Shown here one piece after another: positions 12,591 through 21,919 of a stretch of 21,919 nucleotides of DNA. The DNA is from Acanthaster planci (taxonomy: Eukaryota; Echinodermata; Asteroidea; Valvatida; Acanthasteridae): positions 286,584 through 308,502 of the forward strand of contig NW_019091559.1 of the NCBI RefSeq assembly GCF_001949145.1, written 5' to 3'. Numbering within the stretch: the first letter of the stretch is position 1; each line of letters starts with the position of its first letter. A program made the translations under genes and the position numbers. Under the pieces are notes generated by a model. The model was not told the origin of the DNA, searched no databases, and saw only the letters and a program-made list of their open reading frames with translations.

Positions 12591-13401
12591 CTGCATGATT
12601 AGAAATAAGCAGATCGAGTTTTTAATGGAAATATAACTGAACTTTATGTCAGAATACCGATACTGCGGTTTAAAAAATTGGTTGATGGAATTTGAACACA
12701 ACTCTTGTTTTCAGTCATAATTTTACACATGGCTCTTCCTTGATTTGCCATCAATTAAACTAATGATTTCTATGAAACAAAAGTAAAATTGGCCTAAATT
12801 TCCACCAAGAATTCTCATCAAAAATATGGATTTTTGTTGGCATATACGGGTACGACATAACAGAATAGTTGACATTATATTTCTTCCACCCACCTTGATT
12901 ATTTGATTGGTCCACTTGAAGTCCACATCTCACGAAGTGTGTCAGCAGCGTAGCGACCAAATCATCCTGTCCAGCTCGGCAGGCATGCAGTAGGGGCGTG
13001 TCTCCCTCTCGATCTGCAATGTTGGGATCGACATCAGCCTCTTCAGCGAGGAGTTTTAACATGGTCGTGTCGCCCATCATACAGGCGTGAGCCAGTGCTG
13101 TCATGCCTTCTGAGTCCTTGGCGTTCACGTCTAACTGCTGTTTGTCCAAAAGGATCTTGGCTAGGTCTCGTCGATTTCTGGGTGGCATGTCCAAGCGGCA
13201 GACACGCATGAGGAGGGTCTGAAGGTCGTGCTCTGGGTCCCGGCTGCCGAAGTGAATTCCCGGGACTGTCAGGGCCGACTTGATACGGGTGAAGCTATTG
13301 GTGCGCATGACGTTGAGTAAGTTCTTGGTGGGGTCCGTCATAACGTCTCGATAATCCTTAACGGACATTGCTGTGGTAGAAGTTGGTACCAAAGTCCTCA
13401 T
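11551..13401 (-). CDS. ANKRD34: Ankyrin-repeat protein, ANKRD34-like (two exons, 515 aa)
   Basis: Two exons, 13401-12894 (508 nt) and 12590-11551 (1040 nt), join to 515 codons plus TGA. Residues 59-215 hold four ankyrin repeats: TLLMRVC (62-68) with an eight-residue expansion before AKILL, MTALAHAC (100-107), DTPLLHACRAGQDDLV (134-149) and VTPLIEAARGGHADI (171-185). Next come a basic patch (QRKLQARKKREA, 231-242) and a conserved-looking helix (LCELMKRASF). A long Ser/Pro-rich tail (about 358-430) follows, with kinase-type sites RQRKISLS and RRRGS. No signal peptide or membrane segment is seen, so the protein is probably intracellular and may act as a scaffold. The expanded first repeat, the 515-residue length (human ANKRD34A-C are roughly 500-535) and the DHFR neighbour support ANKRD34; ANKRD33-like is the alternative. 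An in-frame stop at 13411-13413 and G at -3 support this start. Confidence 0.85.
12591..12893 (-). other. Ankyrin gene intron (303 bp)
   Basis: It has GT-AG ends (gtgggtgg ... atcatgcag) and splits the Gly codon at the junction between repeats 3 and 4. It is AT-rich, and reading through it hits stops. Confidence 0.88.
12894..13401 (-). CDS. ANKRD34: Ankyrin gene exon 1 (N-terminus and repeats 1-3)
   Basis: This exon encodes residues 1-169 and the first base of Gly170. The donor is caag/gtgggt. Its GC content is clearly higher than that of the flanking DNA. A second in-frame Met at residue 12 is a possible alternative start. Confidence 0.88.
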
Positions 13402-16400
13402 ATCTTGTCTCTAAATTAGTTTGTCTTCCTTCAGAATTCACAACGCAGGGCAATATTTGACAGGTGTTGCAGAGTCTTCAGTTGAAATCAAGTTATTGGT
13501 GACTTAAGCCTTTATATTTAGTAAGGGTTTCATAACCCGAAGCTAAATGGTTTAGTTTGGTAAGTCAGTTGCATCAGCAGACTGGCTAACGAAAGAAATC
13601 AATAATTCATCGCTCTGGCTGAATGTTGTTGATCACATTCAATGAATCATCGTTTCTTGTAGGCTCTGAAAGGAAATGGATATAGAGAAATAACCAGTCA
13701 ACGTTTCATCACTGTATTACCAATCGCTCTGACATGAACATAGAAGTTGAAACTGGCATCAAACATGCTCAGATGTACTAGTGACAGTGTCCAACGCTAA
13801 AATGGTAGGCCTAAACATAAAATCAATGATTAGGGTATGAATTGGAACTTTGCCAAACTATAGGAGGTCTCTTTTCGTTTCCGCTAGCACCATGGTCAAC
13901 GGCGCAACAGTAGCGGTCTAGACACGGTTGGGTGAACAACGCTTCCTGAACCTTCGTAACAACCCAAAAATAGAAACAGCGATCACATGCACGGGACTTG
14001 GCATGAAAAGTTTCAGTACAATATCGACCCCCTCTAGAAAAGAATACAATGTATTTTGTCGTGGTTTATGAAATCCAACTAACATGCATGATCGGAAGAG
14101 AAAGTCCCATCTGTAAAGTCGTTTTTAACTTTGGGCCTTATCCTGTCCACATTTAGGGTGCTAACGTATAGAAAAGTAGTATACGATTTCGTTTTCTGGC
14201 CTATCAAAAATTAGTCTTTCTTGTAAACTGGACTGTTTCAGAGGTTTTACGTTAACTCCCTTTTTGAGCGTAATTTCCTGGATGAAAGAACGGTAATTTC
14301 TGAAGTATCAGCAAGCTTTGTGTAGTCTATAACAAGTGTTGAGGACGGTTTATTGTACGCACAGGTTACTGTTTCAGCGTTTCCATGTTGTGAATGTGTG
14401 ATACGATCGAAACGACTGAATAGAGCCTGAAGCTGATCTTCATGTATTTTAGATTTTCGGAAGCGATGGGTCAATTTTTGGCAGAATATTTCTCCGGGCT
14501 TTCAGGTGATTTTTCAGTTTCTGTAAGTTGATATACTAGCAAATATTTCCCAAAGCCCTTTAAGAAGTAACTGAACGAAAAATATTACAAATTCTAAAAT
14601 CTTTGCACGTTATTTTTCCTATGCAAGGGTTCCGGAGGCGCTCCATCAGGGGTCAACGTTCAGGTTCTATTAGTAAGGCACGTATAGTTGAAGTGCACTT
14701 AATGCACCCTGTACAATATATGAACTGCTAATCCTTGTATTAACTTTATGCCAAGAAACAGTCAACAGTTATTGGATTTCTTGCAATGTAACTGTTTACT
14801 CGTAATGACGATGATTCAAAGGGCAAGCATGAGTTTCCGTGGCAATAGGCCAGTGAGGGGTGTTTGTTAACCACATGTACATGTATAGGGGGTTGTGCTG
14901 TGGTCTCAGTGTCCTCTGAGTTTGGAAATAATAAGGAACGTACATGTACTTCCTTCAGGAAACTTTGTCCTTTGCAATAAATGAGACAAACTTTGTCCTT
15001 CTATAAGTAATAAATTTAACCGATTTTCGAATCCGAAATTCGACACTTTTCGATGCTACAGTTCCACGCTGGGCGTAACAGTCTCTTTACAAACAGCTAG
15101 CAACGAACGGTATTGTGTTCAATTTATGAGTAAGCTTGCCTACCGCTGTAGTAACCATGATGTGGTTGATGAGCCTTAAATAATTGATTGCCACGTGACA
15201 AAGTAGCTGCTTATCTATTTATGAAGGCACCGTGTCCTTGGGATGTGGGCAAAACGAAAAGAGCAAGTACATGTACTTAAATCTTCTAGTTGTTGTGAAT
15301 ATGATTAATTTCAAAAATGAAAGTTTGTTCAAAAAATGCACACTTTTTTTCAGGACCTTGTTCGAGTCTTCCTTTTTCTACAGCCATTGAGTTTGTTCTA
15401 CCACTGACGGACTTGCCCACAACTCTATTTTGACTGTAGTGTCCAGCATGCACCTTCGTTTGTTCTACCAGCATTAATGAAAAGAAATTGTTGCAGTGGC
15501 TAGCCTCAAGGGCCAAAGCCAGTAAGCCCGACCGACATTATTCACACACAATGTCCATCAGAGATCGAGTCAGTGGTACATGGTATTTGAGGGGCTATCG
15601 TAATAAACAAATGACAGACTACCAAAATAAAATTTGTAACAGGAAGCAGAGACATGCTGAATTACAAACATTACTGACAACAACAAATGGTTTACTTACG
15701 GTAGAAAACTTCAGTCAGTGCGTGATATCAGATCCTTTGTCCTGCATTTTGTGCGCGGCACGAGTGGTGTATCTTGAGGTGTGTCTTGTCTTGAAAGTTT
15801 TGGGTTCAATATGGATCAAGAAAGGTTTATATATAGACCGGGCATGGCTGGCAACAGGTCACGAGACACGAGGGTCGGTATTGCTCTTGCACAATGATGT
15901 TTTTGCCTTTTCTGTGCGCCCGGTAACAGACAAGCGATGTCATTAAACGGGGAGCACCAAGTCAATATCGGAGCATTGATTAATGATAATGACTTCAAAG
16001 AATCATCGCGTCTTCCCTATAATAACAATTGTCTCGATTGTGTCAACATCTTGAAAAGTCTGCGGGATACAGGACTGCAACGGGCAAAGTGCCAAGGTTT
16101 CAGGGTGTCTTGACGTCAGAGGATGTTTAATTTGGGATAAGCGTTACGCAACAGTGCAGCAGGATAATACTGTCAACCGTAGAGCTTGGAAACTCAATTC
16201 TTGGAAATTACCATAGCAAGTCACTGAGCAATAACTATCAGTGAGATTTCATTGCAGGTTACATTTTTTCATAGAAATGGCATTGTCCTTCTATTAAGGG
16301 ACACCTTATAAATTAGATATTCCTTTCTTTAAAATTACGTTGCATCCTTTTTTTTTCTTTCTTATTTTATACCATATCAAGGATTTTCTTGCTTGTCTGA

Positions 16401-17095
16401 ACTTTCTAAAAGAGGGGGCCATTCAATTCAGTTTAACTTTAATTTTTGTGAATAAATTATCTACTGGCTGTCTTCTTACAAATCCAAATGACATAGTTGA
16501 GTTTCTTGTTGAGCAAAGAAATCGCTTTCATATTTTAGCCCAATGTTTTCAGCGTACAAACAGAACTGTTTGTGGGGAATAAAGGTCAAACGAAGTGAGG
16601 ACATTTGCACAGTTTTGTTTAACTGTATTTGCGCTAACTGTAAACGATAGAGCGGAGCTTTGCTTTTGACTTACAAAGTGACAAGAATTTGACCTCGGAG
16701 GGAAAAAAAATTCGTATTTACTAATTGCCAAATTTCCGGGATGATGTTGCTTCATAATACCAACCTCAGCGACAAAAATGGTCACAATAGTCCTATTACA
16801 GATTGGTCGACGATGAAATGGTTCCTAAATTAATGGATTGTTGTTATCAAAGCCGTTACATAAGATAATTGTGCAAAGAGAAGTGCTATGGGAAAGTTAA
16901 CCTCAAACCTCATTAAAATGTTTCTAAGCGATATTTTTGTGTGTACAGTCAACTTTCTGGTAAATTTGACAGGAAACAGTTGCACGTCATGAACGTCAAC
17001 TCCGCATGTTCGACTGTTTCACGTGCAGGTCAAACTTTGTTTTACTATCTTCTAGTCCAATCTGGCGGAGACAGGTTTGTAGACAAAACTTAAAC
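13402..17095. other. Upstream region of the ankyrin gene and long gene-poor stretch
   Basis: I recognise no gene on either strand. The longest frame (about 15488-15946, plus) lacks an early ATG, shows no domain and looks random. The ankyrin promoter should lie in the first few hundred bases, but I see no TATA box there. Three TACATGTA octamers fall within 400 bp (14878, 14941 and 15268), and one TAGGCCTA lies near 13805. Confidence 0.5.
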
Positions 17096-17103
17096 CCAAC
17101 CTC

Positions 17104-17235
17104 ACTTCACCTATGTATATAATTTATCAAGACCCTGGATTTGAACAAAGGGGTGTTATTTTAAAACGAAAAAGATACTCTGGTCTTCAGCAAGAAATGT
17201 ACCTGGGAAATTTTCCGGGAAGCGATTCGATCGAT
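17104..17235 (+). repeat. Diverged repeat family R2, copy A
   Basis: This stretch aligns with 18245-18360. Shared blocks are aattta..aagac, gat-ttgaacaaa, gtgttattt-like, ggtc, aagaaa.gt.cc and gggaagc.at, at roughly two-thirds identity with a few 1-2 base indels. A frame of 75 codons overlaps it (ATG at 17113, TAA at 17338), but the indels shift the frame between copies, so I treat it as non-coding. Confidence 0.5.
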
Positions 17236-17956
17236 GAGGCGAAAATGATCGTCGGGTTCCAAGGATCGTCGACCCAAGGCCAACGAGTTATTCCTTACCA
17301 AACATGGTTGCACTGGAGGAGTATGCGGCAAGACTGTTAAAATGATAATAAACAGAAATGTTGATGTCCTGTGGAAACATTGGAAACAAGCTTGCGGAGA
17401 AACTTACGCTGTACTTACATGTACTTATAATTGGTTGCACTTTATAACTATTTATTTGTTAATTTAGGTTCTGTCACCAGTGGCGCACGGTGCGAGTGAG
17501 AACCTTTGCCACTGAAAAAGTTTATAGAAGTTGGGGAGTGAGTTAAGTAAGCAGATTTAGGGCCAGTGACCCTCATCCACGAAAAGAGAGAAATCTTTCA
17601 TTTGCTGTTTGGTCACTTCTATTTTAAATGGTAGAAAAATTGGTTTCGAAAACCTCTTCAAATTGTAAAACTTGTTATAACTATACTTCAAGTCCTCTAG
17701 AGTTGGTATTAATTCAACAGTTTTTTAATCCACAAATGTCGGTGTAATGATTCATAGAACTACATCTTTGAGGTGACAGAGAAAAAAGTCTTCTTTCGTA
17801 TGGGTAAGAACATTAGGCCCTTGTAGTTCAGACAATTGTGCCATTTTTGCTTCAGCTAGTTTTTTTCATGGCACTGGTTGGAGTAGTGGCGACTCCACGG
17901 AGGTCAGCTCTTTATCAGGGGGCTGAAGTTGTCGACTTCCGCGTGGTGAACCCAAA
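17236..17956. other. Gene-poor stretch with a short inverted repeat
   Basis: CAGTGGC at 17478-17484 and GCCACTG at 17508-17514 form a 37-bp unit bounded by a perfect 7-bp inverted repeat. No gene is recognised. A short frame from 17868 (MALVGVVATPRR...) is hydrophobic at its start but runs into the element at 17957. Confidence 0.45.
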
Positions 17957-18083
17957 TCAGTGGCGTATCCAGCTTATGGTGTCGGGGGTGATTTCTTTCC
18001 TCCTCACCTATGAAGTATTTTTAGTTGAAAACCATAACTTTTTTAATCCGTCAGGGGGCAAGTTGACCCCCCCCCTTTGGTGA
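17957..18083. mobile_element. Possible degraded MITE with CAGTGGCGTA-type end
   Basis: The left side begins cagtggcgtatccagc, like the CAGTGGCGTAGCC ends common in short DNA transposons of marine animals. The right side has gggggcaagttgacccccccc, a G-run/C-run hairpin typical of such ends. The right terminus lacks the matching inverted sequence, so this is a remnant at best. Confidence 0.35.
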
Positions 18084-18244
18084 CAACCTGGCGAACAACA
18101 ACCTGAGTATATAAACAGCAGGAAAATAGAAGAGGGCAAACTGTCATGAGTGTCAAACGTCTTGTTTGGAAAGGTTGGATTCACTGATAAAAATAGCATT
18201 AAAAAGCTTCAGTGTGAAAGAGTTTCGATTGCAGACCGTCGCTC

Positions 18245-18360
18245 GTGAATAATTTAGTAAGACTGTTGATTTTGAACAAAATAATGTTATTTAAGAACCG
18301 TGTTTATCTTGGTCATGATGAAAGAAACGTCCCCGGAGAATATTCTGGGAAGCAATCAAT
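18245..18360 (+). repeat. Diverged repeat family R2, copy B
   Basis: This is the partner of the copy at 17104-17235, in the same orientation about 1.1 kb away. It starts near gaataatttagtaagac and ends near gggaagcaatc. The overlapping open frame (to TAA at 18460) has no ATG at its start and no recognised domain. Confidence 0.5.
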
Positions 18361-18460
18361 ACTTGGACTGAAATTTCTAGGTCCCGATTATCGATCGAAG
18401 AGGAAGCCAGAAGGGGACGGTATAGTCAAGCCGGATAAACACACACATAAAACAACTTAA

Positions 18461-19240
18461 ATCCAGAACAAAATGGTACACTGGAAAACCAAAGTTTTGT
18501 TTATGTTGATATTAGTCTGATTAGATCCTCTCTTTTTCTGTGATACAGTCTTATTTTTTGTCTTCCATACCAGTGACTGGTACTAAAACTATGGCAGGCC
18601 GCCAGTACAAAAGCAAAACATGCCTAATTCACAAAATACCAACTATACCACAAGAAGAAAACTCGTCTCCTTTAAAGAACAGGGTCAAATGAACACTTTG
18701 AGCAAATATAATGTTTCACCAACGAAGGCTGATATTTCTGCACAAGGGCCAAATTACGCAGATCATTCACCTGCGCTTTTATTTCAGAATGTTTGTGACT
18801 TGTACGGCTAACAGCTGGTTTATACTGATCACCTGTAAACAGTAACGTTTGCTGGTGTTAGCATTTATTAAAAGGAATATGATTTAGGACTGGAAGTGGT
18901 TGGATGGACACGGACGAATCCTTTAGGTAAATTAAAGGGTATGCGGACGTTGCCTTTCCCCATAAGTAACACTCTCACTAGGCTTATTGCCCCGTTTAAA
19001 TGATATGTTCTTTGAATTTCAGAAAGTATGCCAGTCTCAAAAACCAACTTTTATTGTCAAAATTCGGTCACATTGATCCATAATTGCAGTTGATGGTTCT
19101 TATTTTCAATGAAAGTGCATTTCGAAGGGGGAAAAGGTCAATATCAACTGAAAATACTACTTTCTCTGCACTTTGCTTGTTCAAGGTGTCAGGCGTTGGT
19201 GCTTTCACAGAAAGATTGCGATTGCAATCCGAGGAAGGGT
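18461..19240. other. Gene-poor stretch
   Basis: A 63-codon ATG frame at 18620-18811 has no recognisable domain and no splice-supported partner. I see no other feature. Confidence 0.45.
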
Positions 19241-19429
19241 GGAAACTGCAACTACCCAAATATGGGCAGTGCTAACCCAATTCGGGGATGAGAATTACTT
19301 TCTGTTTCATTTTTCACCCACAAAAATGAGTGGATTTTAACCACTGCTTGGCTAAACCAGATTAGAAAGTAATTTAAATCACCCAAATTGGATTGAAACA
19401 ACCTAAACCATTGGGTAGTTATGGTTTTC
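19241..19429. mobile_element. MITE-like element with 19-bp imperfect terminal inverted repeats
   Basis: AACTACCCAA at 19250-19259 is exactly complementary to TTGGGTAGTT at 19411-19420. Extending outward gives 15 of 19 matching bases (19241-19259 with 19411-19429). The inside repeats short blocks such as taacccaatt and cacccaaattgg. There is no coding capacity, and I could not identify a target-site duplication. Confidence 0.45.
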
Positions 19430-19438
19430 ACCCTCCCT

Positions 19439-19457
19439 TGGGTTAAAATTTAACCCA
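19439..19457. repeat. 19-bp palindrome
   Basis: TGGGTTAAAATTTAACCCA is a perfect inverted repeat around one central base. It sits 10 bp outside the MITE-like unit and may belong to the same family. Confidence 0.7.
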
Positions 19458-21096
19458 GGCCATTTTTCAGTATTGATGTAACAGTATGCCTCATTATAAC
19501 GTATATAGGCCTAAAATCATGGTCTTCTAGTCACGAACTCTTAATGATTCTTAAGGCATGACCAACTGCATAATGACAAGTTTCACCGACGAAATGATAC
19601 AGCAAAAAAGTTGATCGATTGGGTCACGAAAATAGGAAAGAAGAGTTCTTTCGGGCTCAATTTAGGGAAGAATCAATTTTAGGCATACAGAAGTATCTGG
19701 ACGCCAACCTGGTCAGAAAAGCACCTGGATGGCTTGCACACTACTGTGAATATTAAATCTTGTATGCACATACAAACGTCCATTAAGCCTTCGAGGTTGA
19801 CGTCCCCTTCTTTTGCAAAATATAAATGTGAGAAGCAGGATTTTTATCAGTTTGTAATTCAGCTCCTTAAACGTTTTGAAAAGTAATTGCAGCATAATTA
19901 ATAATGATTACATCTGTTTAAAATTGTGCTATGAATTCACCAGAAGGTATCAGACTTTTTTCAGCGAGGGGCAAGAAAGTCGCTCTCTTCTCTCATAGGA
20001 GTAAACTGCCACCACATCGTGGTTAGTTTGCACATTGGCATATTATGTATGTATTTTTTCGGCTTTTTTTGTCATGTTCAGTGTTCAGCCTCTTAATGTC
20101 TTTTTTAAAATCTCTATGCAGTGTTTTGTTTGACATGGCTAACTCAAGTTGAATTCATTGGGATTATGTTTATTTATTTAAAAGAGCAAATTAATTATGA
20201 TGTTTAAATCTTCAATGATTGGTGGCTGGAAGGTCCTGAAACTGTTGGATTTATTTTGGATAAATTTTAGGAAAATAATTTATGGAACACGCGGTCGCAG
20301 ACATTGCCACTCATTGATCCGTTTAGACCTAACCTCGTCATTAGTGACTGGTCAACCTTTCACCCTGTACCCTTTGCTTGTAACGGCTGCATCCAGCCTT
20401 TCGCTCAAAGCTTCGTGACGGAAGTGTCTCGCTAGCAAACACCAAGAACAAATATACCACTGTTGCTAATTGCCGACTATCTTTGCTCACATTGGCCCAA
20501 GTTGACATTTCACGGAAAAGTTAATGGTGGGGTAAATTTGGACAAGGGTAAGGACCTAACAAGTAACTTTCCAAGTATGTACCTTGTTCAAACAGGTTCA
20601 GGCAAGTGGTCAAAGTAGCCACATATCATGGAAGTGGTCTCCAACGGTAGTAAAGTCAGCCACCGTGATTTGGCATAAAGGACTATAAAGCGAAGTATGT
20701 TATAGATCTTACCGCAGAAAACAGAGGGGAAAATGTCCACCTGAGCAGCTACAAGTCACAAACACCAACACTGGTTTTCACTCTATTGAAATCATTTTAC
20801 AAACGAAATAAACAAACTTTATACCAATTGAATTGAATTCTTTTGTCTAACGTGGATCTTTCATTTTCGTGTCCCCAACAGAAGCACTGAGAAAATTCAT
20901 GGTTCTGAACACACTGCGCCTTTTCTCGTGTTTTTTCCCTCGAGCTTTCTAAGCAAACATTTCAGAAATTAGAAAAACACAACTCCTGACTTCAACCCGC
21001 ACGGGCGAAAGCAGCCCACCAACGCGACCAGCTTTTAGTTGCTATTTCCCAAATTTGACTATAGGTGGCGTTTTTTGCGTTGATGTTATCAGGGTA
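19458..21096. other. Gene-poor stretch
   Basis: No gene or clear repeat is recognised on either strand. A TAGGCCTA lies near 19506. Confidence 0.45.
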
Positions 21097-21430
21097 CAGT
21101 CCACTAATTCAAGCCCCTTTGAAAACAGAATCACCATTCTTCAGAGCTCAATAACATGCAAGCCAACACCCCTGAGGTGTCTCACACAAAATTTAATTAT
21201 TATTCCGTCATTAATCTTTCAGTTTCTTTTCAATTTTTTTTTGGGGGGGAGGTTAACCAATTACATTTTTAATTATTCACCTAAAACAAAACCAACCCCA
21301 AAAGTCGAAGTTCCGACGTCAAAACCTTCTACTTTCTGGGTCCTTTGGAAACATTTTTTAGCCCTTCTGCCGTTAGATGGAAGCTCAAAGAACCGGGGAC
21401 TTGATCCTTGCAAAGATTTATACAATCCCA
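21097..21430 (+). repeat. Dispersed repeat family R1, copy B
   Basis: It begins cagtccactaattcaagccc; its first 32 bases match 21794-21825 at 31 positions. Further on it matches the copy at 9672 in block order: aataacatgcaagcc, ctttcagtttcttttcaattttt, ggttaaccaatta and gatggaagctc. It carries expanded T and G runs (21233-21250). Confidence 0.75.
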
Positions 21431-21793
21431 CCATGGGGGGGGGGACAACCCCCTTTTCGAAAGATACAGGGGGCGGGGGGACTGTTAATGCTAACATATG
21501 CAGCAAGGTATGAGACGGAGAGAACCCCACCTGCTTTGTGTTGGTCATTGTCTCGCAGGAATTTGGGGAATTCGTTTCAGACATCTTGGGGGATGTGTTA
21601 AGTAACAATAGTCTGGAATGTGTATAGGGATTGGACATGTTGGGGGGGTTACCCCTCGGTCTCATTTCTTGCTGGGTATAAATGCTAATGAGCTTGATTT
21701 AGTGGACTGCACCCATCAGCAGCATGCAGAACAGTTCCTGACCTCCAACTGCTTGATGTCCAGTTCGCAAGGAACTTGCCGAGTTGAGGGGTC
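21431..21793. other. G-run-rich spacer between two R1 copies
   Basis: It has long G runs at about 21435-21444, 21466-21480 and 21641-21647, opposed by short C runs. The overlapping minus-strand frame (21665-21273) is Pro/Gly-rich because of these runs, and I do not consider it a gene. Confidence 0.5.
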
Positions 21794-21919
21794 CAGTCCA
21801 CTAATTCAAGCCCCATTGAAAACAGTGTAAAATCAGCACCGTTCAGGGCCGAATAGCATGCACGCCAACATCCCTGAGATTTCTGAAACACAAATGAAAT
21901 TCTTGTCTGGTCACTTATC
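21794..21919 (+). repeat. Dispersed repeat family R1, copy C (cut by right edge)
   Basis: cagtccactaattcaagccc and ttgaaaacag match copy B at 21097 almost exactly. aatagcatgcacgccaacatccctgag then follows the copy B order (aataacatgcaagccaacacccctgag). The copy continues past the window. Confidence 0.75.

Noticed and set aside
15490-15946. 150-codon open frame on the plus strand
   Set aside because: It opens without an ATG, shows no domain, and its composition is like the surrounding non-coding DNA.
17113-17340. Frame with KRKR followed by YSGLQQEMY, resembling a prohormone cleavage site
   Set aside because: The matching copy at 18245 shifts frame by small indels and lacks the KRKR, so coding conservation is not supported.
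17868-18083. Signal-peptide-like frame MALVGVVATPRR with a dibasic site, suggestive of a neuropeptide precursor
   Set aside because: After about 30 residues the frame runs into the degraded MITE at 17957, no repeated peptide is seen and no partner exon was found.
21273-21665. 130-codon minus-strand frame, Pro/Gly-rich
   Set aside because: It is created by C/G homopolymer runs and repeat R1; no domain is seen.

Overview
The window looks like nuclear DNA of an animal, most plausibly a marine invertebrate and perhaps a deuterostome such as an echinoderm, hemichordate or amphioxus. That placement is an inference from three things: short coding exons with GT-AG introns in AT-rich intergenic DNA, animal-type DHFR and ankyrin genes, and many small interspersed repeats with a tRNA-derived element. 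There are no bacterial operons, rRNA genes, CRISPR arrays or intact transposase genes.

Layout. Positions 1-196 hold a 12/24-bp minisatellite that runs off the left edge. Positions 481-947 hold two inverted copies of a tRNA-derived SINE-like element. The last three coding exons of a first dihydrofolate reductase gene (DHFR copy 1) lie on the plus strand at 1714-2945; its exons 1 and 2 are not in the window. A second, complete five-exon DHFR gene (copy 2) lies at 5320-9237 plus, with a textbook overlapping E2F motif about 95 bp before its ATG. Facing it, on the minus strand at 13401-11551, is a two-exon gene for a 515-residue ankyrin-repeat protein that most resembles the ANKRD34 family. A palindromic double poly(A) signal sits between the two convergent genes at 11046-11058. 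From 13402 to the right edge I recognise no gene. That part holds diverged repeats, MITE-like inverted repeats and two further copies of a dispersed repeat also seen at about 9672-10080.

How the genes relate. The two DHFR genes are a tandem duplication: exons 3 and 4 are exactly 127 and 113 nt in both, with the same intron phases. DHFR makes tetrahydrofolate for thymidylate and purine synthesis, and the E2F motif fits S-phase control as in mammals. The neighbouring ANKRD34-like gene has no obvious metabolic link. In human, however, ANKRD34B lies next to DHFR on chromosome 5, so the pair may be ancient microsynteny. I found no sign of a wholly new biological system; the most rewarding points are this synteny, the duplicated and divergent DHFR, the conserved E2F site and the unnamed repeat families.
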